Origin: Clostridiales bacterium
Lineage (GTDB): Bacteria; Bacillota; Clostridia; Lachnospirales; WQUN01
Length of the DNA: 9,087 bases
Direction: 5' to 3'
Assembly: GCA_031271275.1 (NCBI GenBank)
Contig: JAISWA010000082.1
Location: forward strand, 1 to 9,087
Shown: piece by piece, positions 5,490-9,087 of the stretch
Layout of the letters: each line of letters opens with the position of its first letter
Position numbering within the stretch: position 1 is the stretch's first letter
Notes under the pieces: model-generated
What the model was told of the DNA's origin: nothing
What the model saw: the letters and a program-made list of their open reading frames with translations, nothing else
Databases searched by the model: none
Position numbers and translations under genes: made by a program

Positions 5490-5667
5490 TAAAAGCACAT
5501 TCCGCCCTAAATTTTTCAACGTGCCGCTTGAATATGGCGCGCGTTAAATATCCCGCCAGTACGCAACCGGAACCGCCCAGTAGATAAAGCGCAAACGGCT
5601 CCACTCCCAACGCCCGTGCCACGGTTTCCATATCCGTCAGCGCGTTTTCCAGTTGCGCCTTAATCAT
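5482..5667 (-). pseudogene. Internally deleted nucleotidyltransferase-like remnant (DUF6036-type start)
   Basis: A 61-aa product. Its first ~44 residues (LENALTDMETVARALG, then LYLLGGSGCVLAGYLTRA) resemble the beginning of minimal nucleotidyltransferases of the DUF6036/AbiEii-like group, where GGS opens the active site and a DxD pair follows shortly after. Here the DxD segment is missing. The chain jumps to FKRHVEKFRAECAFNV, which resembles the usual last residues of such proteins. This suggests an in-frame internal deletion that removed the catalytic part. The start is ATG 5667 with AAAGGG about 10 nt upstream; a TTG at 5685 overlapping the previous stop is the longer option. It is tightly packed between the DUF4349 lipoprotein gene and the 106-aa gene. 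The family match is from memory and moderate; the deletion is inference. Confidence 0.45.
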
Positions 5668-5681
5668 ACACAAACGCCCTT

Positions 5682-6620
5682 TCAATCTTTCTTTCCCTTC
5701 CCCGCCGCTTTCGCGACCCTCACGCCGATAAAAACCAACAGCCCCGCAAACAGCAGCGGGATAATAACCCCCGCGAGGAAAATCACCGCGTTCTGAAAGA
5801 ACGACGCCACCCCGTTGACCGAGCCGATAAACGCGCTTTGAATGCGCCCGCCGAGCCCTTCCGACGTGAGGGCAAGCGCCTCGCGCCTAACTTCCTCAAG
5901 GCTTACGGCAATCGTGGAATACAGGGCCTGCCGGTCGATGGACGTAAGCCGCGACTGGTACACCTCTATCTGCTCGCGGATTTCCCCGAGCCGTTCCTCG
6001 AGGGCGAGCAGGTCGTCTATCTTGGTGGCGCGGGTAATCATATCGAGTACGCGTTCTTCCTCAATCAGTTTTGTGTCGAGCCGGTCGGCGGTGTCGTAAT
6101 AGCTCGCGGAAACATCCTCCGCGTTTTGGGACGAGGACAGCACCTTGCCCAAGCTTTCCGCGTACTTACAGACTTCGCCGAATTTTTCCGCCGGAACCCG
6201 CAGGGTAATGTAAAAATACCGGCTTGCATCATATTGCTCAAGGTTCGCGCTTTCCACATACCCGCCGTTGTCCGGCCCCGCCGCGCGTAACGCGTCCACC
6301 GTTTCGCCGAAGCGGTCGGTCTGCATTTCGATGGACGCGGTCTGTATGATTTTATCCGGCTGCACTTGGGAAGCGTCGGTGAAACCGGCGGTGGTTGCCA
6401 AGTCCGCTGCCCCATAATCCGCAACGGCGCCCGTCGGGGCTTCATCCGCGGGGGCCTCCCCCTCCGCATACCGCAAATTATTCTGGTAGGGGCTTGCCGC
6501 GTCGGCGCGGGTGGTTTCCACCGTCTGCGACGCGGCGCCGGAACCCGTTGAGCACGCCGGAAGGCAAACGCATACGCAGCCGAAAATTATCAGGAATATT
6601 TTAAGCGTTTTCCGTTTCAT
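5682..6620 (-). CDS. DUF4349 lipoprotein with C-terminal membrane anchor
   Basis: A 312-aa exported protein. Residues 1-23 are a lipoprotein-type signal (MKRKTLK, hydrophobic core, LPAC with C23 as the lipidated Cys). A low-complexity Ala/Asp-rich region runs to ~85. Residues ~90-244 match DUF4349: DKIIQTASIEMQTDRF, ITLRVPAEKF, VSASYYDTADRLDTK, and a predicted coiled coil around 180-228 (EERLGEIREQIEVYQSRL). A hydrophobic span at 278-301 precedes the tail KAAGKGKKD. The start ATG 6620 has AGGAGG (6631-6636) 10 nt upstream, and the 16 extra residues of a longer frame reading from 6668 are rejected. It overlaps the end of the upstream zinc-finger DUF4349 gene by 20 nt, so the two are translated from one message. 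The DUF4349 function is not established to my knowledge; a role with its partner in envelope sensing is inferred. Confidence 0.8.
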   Translation of the reverse strand: MKRKTLKIFLIIFGCVCVCLPACSTGSGAASQTVETTRADAASPYQNNLRYAEGEAPADEAPTGAVADYGAADLATTAGFTDASQVQPDKIIQTASIEMQTDRFGETVDALRAAGPDNGGYVESANLEQYDASRYFYITLRVPAEKFGEVCKYAESLGKVLSSSQNAEDVSASYYDTADRLDTKLIEEERVLDMITRATKIDDLLALEERLGEIREQIEVYQSRLTSIDRQALYSTIAVSLEEVRREALALTSEGLGGRIQSAFIGSVNGVASFFQNAVIFLAGVIIPLLFAGLLVFIGVRVAKAAGKGKKD

Positions 6621-7902
6621 CGCCGTTCTTCCTCCTTTCTTCTTTCCCGCGTTTAGCCCGCCGGACAAACCGCAGGGCAGTCAGCGCGACCGCCCCCAAT
6701 ATCAGCAGCGGGATAAACGCCCCCGAAAAGAACACCAACGCGTCTTTCATAAATTCCACGAAGGCATTGACGGATTTTATGAAACTTTGGCCGAGCCGGT
6801 CTTGGAAAGTTTCCTCCCGCAGCGGCGCGGGCGGTTGGTACCGTTCATAAATATGGATGATTAACGACGGCCTCGCCGAAATGGTATACAGTTGGTTTAA
6901 GCGCCCGCGTATCTCGTCGCGCCCGGTTTCCACCGCGCCAAGCCTTCGCTCCACCGCGGCGAGCACTTCCATCGTCCGGCTCTGGGAAAGTAAATCCTTC
7001 AGCCGTTCGGTCTCCTTTTCCTTCGCGGTAAGCCGCGCCTCCAGGTCGTATATTTCGTCCGCGAGTTTATACACCGTTTCCGTTTCGCTTTCGATGTCGC
7101 CGATTTCCCTAAGCGCGGCGACCGCCTGCGCGTAGTCCGCCATGTCCACCCGCCGCCGGTATTCGGCGGAACCGCCGTAATCGCCGTTGTTCGCGTTGGA
7201 AGAAATATTGTAGCCGCCTAAGTTCCCCACGGCAGCTTTCGCTTCCTCCAAATTTTCCACCCGCAGCTGAATCTGAAAAACCTGCTCAAAATACCCGGCG
7301 GCAAGGGGGCTCGGCGAAGAAGGCGCGAAAGCCGGCGGAGCCGCATCGGCGATTGCCCTATCGACTGATAAACTTTCTTCCGTCATATCGTCGGAAACGG
7401 AGGCGGATTCAGCCCGCGCGACCGCTAACGGTTCGTTTGCCGGCGGCGCGGCCGTTGCCTCGCTTATTGAGTAGGTCGAAATTTCGATATTATTTTCCCG
7501 CGCCGCCCTACCGGGCGCGGCGGTAAAATCGGGCGCGCCCGCAAAAGGAGCCGGTCGCGGGCGCAGGGTTTCGGCAAGGCCGGTTACCCCGGAGACAATC
7601 AGCGCAAGCAATATAAAACTGGCGGCAATTCCGGAAAACCCCGCCGCGAGCGCGCGCAGCGGCAGCTTTCGCGGGGGGGACGCGCCGGCTTTGTCTTTCA
7701 CGGCGGAAACCATTTTCTCCCGAAGCCCCGCCGGAAGCGGAACCGCCGGGATTCCCCGCACCTCGTCGAACAGCTTGCGGAAATTTTCATAATCAGCCGC
7801 GCAGTCGGCGCACTCCCGCAGGTGCGCTTCAAATTCCTCGCGGGCGGTTTCCCCGCCGTCATAGTGCTCCGAAAACAATTCGCGGGCTTTTTCGCAGGTC
7901 AA
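6601..7902 (-). CDS. Anti-sigma-type zinc-finger transmembrane protein with DUF4349 domain
   Basis: A 433-aa protein. Residues 1-45 form a ZAS/zf-HC2 zinc-binding anti-sigma domain (C3, then H27-x3-C31-x2-C34). A membrane span at ~84-107 places this domain inside and the rest outside. After a Pro/Ala-rich linker (~115-205), residues ~205-352 match DUF4349, including a coiled coil around 282-340 and the ending RPSLIIHIYERY. A second span at ~388-411 precedes a strongly basic tail (RRAKRGKEERRK). The start is TTG at 7902: AGGAG (7911-7915) lies 8 nt upstream and gives the typical MTCEKARELF N-terminus; a TTG at 7923 is in frame but less likely. Family logic says it holds an ECF sigma factor at the membrane, but none is encoded in this window. 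An ECF-like promoter lies just upstream. Domain calls firm, signal unknown. Confidence 0.82.
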   Translation of the reverse strand: MTCEKARELFSEHYDGGETAREEFEAHLRECADCAADYENFRKLFDEVRGIPAVPLPAGLREKMVSAVKDKAGASPPRKLPLRALAAGFSGIAASFILLALIVSGVTGLAETLRPRPAPFAGAPDFTAAPGRAARENNIEISTYSISEATAAPPANEPLAVARAESASVSDDMTEESLSVDRAIADAAPPAFAPSSPSPLAAGYFEQVFQIQLRVENLEEAKAAVGNLGGYNISSNANNGDYGGSAEYRRRVDMADYAQAVAALREIGDIESETETVYKLADEIYDLEARLTAKEKETERLKDLLSQSRTMEVLAAVERRLGAVETGRDEIRGRLNQLYTISARPSLIIHIYERYQPPAPLREETFQDRLGQSFIKSVNAFVEFMKDALVFFSGAFIPLLILGAVALTALRFVRRAKRGKEERRKNGDETENA

Positions 7903-7955
7903 GGCGTTCACTCCTAAGCACAAAACAGTAAACCGACATTTCCAAACCGTAAAAT

Positions 7956-7982
7956 ATAACGAAAATATTACGGGTTTGTTCC
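7956..7982 (-). promoter_or_regulatory. ECF-sigma-type promoter candidate for the DUF4349 operon
   Basis: On the - strand GGAAC (7982-7978), a 16-nt spacer and CGTTAT (7961-7956) resemble ECF promoters (GGAAC/TGAAAC at -35, CGT at -10). The start would fall near 7949, about 47 nt before the TTG start. A dyad (AAACC...GGTTT, 7944-7977) overlaps it. No convincing TTGACA/TATAAT promoter is present in this gap. Two short boxes can match by chance. Confidence 0.4.
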
Positions 7983-8078
7983 GAACGTTTGTATCTCGCT
8001 TTCCATGCCGTTCATTGATGATTTTAAATCTTTGTCATCAAGCGCTGCGGCTATTTTAATCGTTCCGTCTGCGGCCAT
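7968..8078 (-). pseudogene. 36-aa stub resembling the N-terminus of a phage tail tape measure protein
   Basis: ATG 8078 follows GGGGG 5 nt upstream and opens a 36-codon frame beginning MAADGTIKIAAALDDKDLKS and ending TFGTNP. The ADGTIKI...L(D)xKxLKSxxNGMESE pattern resembles the first residues of tape measure proteins of phages of Bacillota, which normally run to many hundreds of residues. The frame ends where the promoter region of the DUF4349 operon begins, so the rest of the gene appears to be deleted. A - strand terminator immediately precedes it. Alternative: a genuine small protein or chance frame. Confidence 0.45.
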
Positions 8079-8088
8079 GTTTTCCCCC

Positions 8089-8113
8089 AAAACAAAACCG
8101 CCCCGAAGGCGGT
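8089..8113 (-). terminator. Rho-independent terminator upstream of the tape-measure-like stub
   Basis: On the - strand ACCGCC-TTCGG-GGCGGT (8113-8097) forms a GC-rich 6-bp hairpin with a UUCG-like loop, followed by TTTGTTTT (to 8089). It would end transcripts from the ribbon-helix-helix gene. Confidence 0.7.
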
Positions 8114-8151
8114 CGTTGATATTTTATGAAAGGAATAAACCTTGTGACCGT

Positions 8152-8197
8152 GAATCGCTCGTCAGGCCAACCGGCTCAATCGAGCGATTCTTTTTTT
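8152..8197 (+). terminator. Strong terminator-like hairpin reading on the + strand
   Basis: GAATCGCTCG (8152-8161) and CGAGCGATTC (8181-8190) form a perfect 10-bp stem with a 19-nt loop containing a further GCC/GGC pair, followed by seven T. The right arm lies within the last codons and stop of the - strand ribbon-helix-helix gene. No + strand gene that would use it is visible. Confidence 0.65.
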
Positions 8198-8382
8198 CTT
8201 TCTATTGCTTTTTGATACATCGTTTCTATACCTTGTCTAATTACCTCTGCCTTTGTTAAGTTTAAAGCGTTGCAACAAAAATCAAGCCGTTCCGATTCTT
8301 CGTTGGACATTCTAATTCTATAACCCTTGTCCTTTGAAGAAATGCCTGTTGGTGGTCTGCCTGTCCTCGGCGATGTTATCAC
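8176..8382 (-). CDS. Ribbon-helix-helix (CopG/Arc-type) DNA-binding protein
   Basis: A protein of about 68 aa with the phage/plasmid-type layout: an N-terminal arm RTGRPPTG, a beta strand KGYRIRMSNEE, and two helices, SERLDFCCNALNL and TKAEVIRQGIETMYQKAIER, with a basic Lys-rich tail (KKES). This is the dimeric RHH fold that inserts a beta ribbon in the major groove and often represses its own promoter. The start is uncertain. GTG at 8382 gives a sensible N-terminus, but GAGAGG directly abuts it. A longer frame from TTG 8442 has no ribosome binding site and starts with unlikely sequence. It is AT-richer than the chromosomal genes to the left. It lies between a 45-aa gene upstream and a terminator downstream and fits a prophage or mobile-element origin. 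Confidence 0.7.
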   Translation of the reverse strand: MITSPRTGRPPTGISSKDKGYRIRMSNEESERLDFCCNALNLTKAEVIRQGIETMYQKAIERKKESLD

Positions 8383-8429
8383 CCTCTCTATATTGATTTC
8401 TTTCCATCCATCGCTATAATGATGTGGGA

Positions 8430-8461
8430 AGCGCGGTGGCAAGTCCCGCGCTGTTTAATTT
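8430..8461 (+). other. GC-rich hairpin with T-rich tail on the + strand
   Basis: AGCGCGG (8430-8436) pairs with CCGCGCT (8446-8452) around a 9-nt loop, then GTTTAATTTT. It resembles a weak + strand terminator. On the - strand it sits in the leader of the ribbon-helix-helix gene and could shape translation or serve as a binding site. Confidence 0.4.
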
Positions 8462-8462
8462 T

Positions 8463-8495
8463 AAAGCCTTATTTGCGGATAGGGCTTTTATTTTT
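8463..8495 (+). terminator. Terminator-like hairpin reading on the + strand
   Basis: AAAGCCTTAT (8463-8472) pairs with ATAGGGCTTT (8479-8488) around a 6-nt loop, with one G-U pair, followed by TATTTTT. The right arm reaches the stop codon of the 45-aa gene on the - strand. In the - direction the tail is only TTAAAATT, so it would be a weak terminator that way. Confidence 0.5.
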
Positions 8496-8625
8496 GGTCT
8501 TTCTTTACCATTAGCTTTAATTCTTCAACCGCCTTTTTTACCTCATCCATATCTTTACAAGCGGTTATTTTGTCCGTTACAAGATACACAATAAACTCCA
8601 TTTGTTTGTCTGTCATGTAATCCAT
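8488..8625 (-). CDS. 45-aa small phage-type hypothetical protein
   Basis: A compact 45-codon gene, beginning MDYMTDKQMEFIVYL and ending VEELKLMVKKDQK. It is predicted mostly helical, with a hydrophobic first helix and a charged second helix. AAAGGA (8633-8638) lies 7 nt before the ATG, and a consensus-like promoter sits about 65-90 nt upstream. Small proteins of this MTDKQ-type layout are common in Bacillota prophages and integrative elements; no function is known to me. The stop overlaps the hairpin at 8463-8488. It precedes the ribbon-helix-helix gene in the same direction, and the two may share a transcript. Confidence 0.65.
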   Translation of the reverse strand: MDYMTDKQMEFIVYLVTDKITACKDMDEVKKAVEELKLMVKKDQK

Positions 8626-8642
8626 ATTACCGTCCTTTCTGG

Positions 8643-8668
8643 CTCTTGCCCGCCGTATTGGTCAAGAG
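8643..8668 (-). promoter_or_regulatory. Leader stem-loop ahead of the 45-aa gene
   Basis: CTCTTG (8643-8648) and CAAGAG (8663-8668) pair, with extra CC/GG pairing inside, in the leader between the predicted start of transcription (~8681) and the ribosome binding site (8633-8638). It could affect translation or bind a regulator. It has no T-tract on the - strand. Confidence 0.4.
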
Positions 8669-8687
8669 ATTTTCTTAACCTACGAAC

Positions 8688-8719
8688 ATTATATATTATT
8701 GGATATCCATATGCCAATA
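8688..8719 (-). promoter_or_regulatory. Promoter with overlapping operator-like dyad
   Basis: On the - strand TTGGCA (8717-8712), an 18-nt spacer and a perfect TATAAT (8693-8688) precede the 45-aa gene. The dyad TATTGG (8697-8702)/CCAATA (8714-8719), continued inward by ATAT/ATAT, fills the spacer and covers the -35. This is the classic place for a repressor site. Confidence 0.6.
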
Positions 8720-8740
8720 TCTTTTCAAAAATTTTTTTCA

Positions 8741-8762
8741 AATGAAAACCCCCTCGCGGGGT
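8741..8762 (-). terminator. Terminator after the right-edge gene
   Basis: On the - strand ACCCC-GCGAG-GGGGT (8762-8748) forms a GC-rich hairpin followed by TTTCATT. It lies 26 nt beyond the stop of the gene that enters from the right edge. A second small hairpin (TATGCTT/AAGCATA, 8766-8784) sits between stop and terminator. Confidence 0.6.
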
Positions 8763-8787
8763 GGCTATGCTTTGGATAAGCATATGT

Positions 8788-9087
8788 TTATATTAATGTG
8801 AATTCTAAGCCAACTAAATTGTTGTAAGAAACGGTGCATAGCTCGGTTTCAAATGAGCCTTCCTCCATTGACATTGAAATAGCGCTTTGAGTTTCGTTCA
8901 TACCTTCTGAGCGAATATTGAATACTCTTGCAACTGCTATTGACGGGAATAGGTCTTCTTTATCATGCAAATTTATTTTTTTTAATTCTTCGTTTTCAAA
9001 TATAAATGTTATAAGCGAATTTCCACATAGATACATAACGCCGTTTTCTCCTGCATAAGCGTACCGGGCTCGTTCTTCAAACTGCGG
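8788..9087 (-). CDS. C-terminal part of an unidentified protein, cut by the window edge
   Basis: The frame is open from the right edge to TAA at 8788-8790, at least 99 codons. An ATG at 9036 (MYLCGNSLITFIFEN...) would give an 82-aa protein, but a ribosome binding site is poorly placed: AGGAG is about 13 nt away. The codons before it (ending RARYAYAGENGV) look protein-like, so I think the gene continues beyond the window. The product is soluble and acidic, with strand-like segments (VARVFNIRSEG, FETELCTVSYNNLVGLEFTL). I do not recognise it. The AT-rich composition and its position above phage-like small genes suggest it belongs to the same element. Confidence 0.6.
   Translation of the reverse strand, partial: PQFEERARYAYAGENGVMYLCGNSLITFIFENEELKKINLHDKEDLFPSIAVARVFNIRSEGMNETQSAISMSMEEGSFETELCTVSYNNLVGLEFTLI

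Noticed and set aside
8005..8259. An 84-codon + strand frame
   Set aside because: It crosses two terminator-like hairpins and opposes the better-supported - strand stub and ribbon-helix-helix gene.

Overview
The window reads as chromosomal DNA of an anaerobic member of the Bacillota, most likely a clostridial lineage. The clues are a clostridial-type 2[4Fe-4S] ferredoxin, an ECF-transporter S component next to a type II pantothenate kinase, a DUF2087 regulator, a secreted peptidase with a copper-amine-oxidase-N-like domain, DUF4349 proteins, strong GGAGG-type ribosome binding sites, and promoters with TTGACA/TATAAT-like boxes. No species can be named. Most of the window is moderately GC-rich. 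From about 8180 to the right end it is visibly AT-richer, with phage-like short genes.

Layout from left to right. (1) 1-64 holds the possible last codons of an unidentified + strand gene. 65-240 is non-coding and packed with consecutive stem-loops. It leads into a YcgR-like PilZ protein (264-932), a probable cyclic-di-GMP receptor. (2) A promoter built into a perfect 13-bp inverted repeat (953-1009) drives a zinc-finger/HTH/DUF2087 regulator (1044-1790). (3) Tail-to-tail with it on the - strand is a secreted papain-fold hydrolase with a Pro-rich linker and a C-terminal copper-amine-oxidase-N-like domain (1792-2889). (4) From a divergent promoter region runs a two-gene + strand operon: an ECF S component (3089-3676) and type II pantothenate kinase coaW (3699-4526). 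Together they look like a pantothenate uptake-and-trapping pair. (5) 4549-4919 is a non-coding mosaic repeat: six 22-nt units, a 76-bp hairpin and five 35-nt units, closed by imperfect inverted ends.

(6) On the - strand follow a ferredoxin with its own promoter (4938-5108), an unidentified 106-aa protein (5169-5489), a short remnant of a nucleotidyltransferase-like gene (5482-5667), and two overlapping DUF4349 genes. The first of these to be transcribed is a membrane-spanning anti-sigma-type zinc-finger protein with an extracytoplasmic DUF4349 domain (6601-7902). The second is a DUF4349 lipoprotein (5682-6620). They look like one sensing or regulatory unit at the membrane, but no sigma factor gene is present. 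An ECF-type promoter-like sequence lies just upstream. (7) 7968-9087 looks like decayed or trimmed prophage-type DNA on the - strand: a 36-aa stub resembling the start of a tail tape measure protein, a ribbon-helix-helix protein, a 45-aa small protein, and the C-terminal part of a protein running off the right edge. These are separated by hairpins and terminators, several of which point the wrong way for the visible genes.
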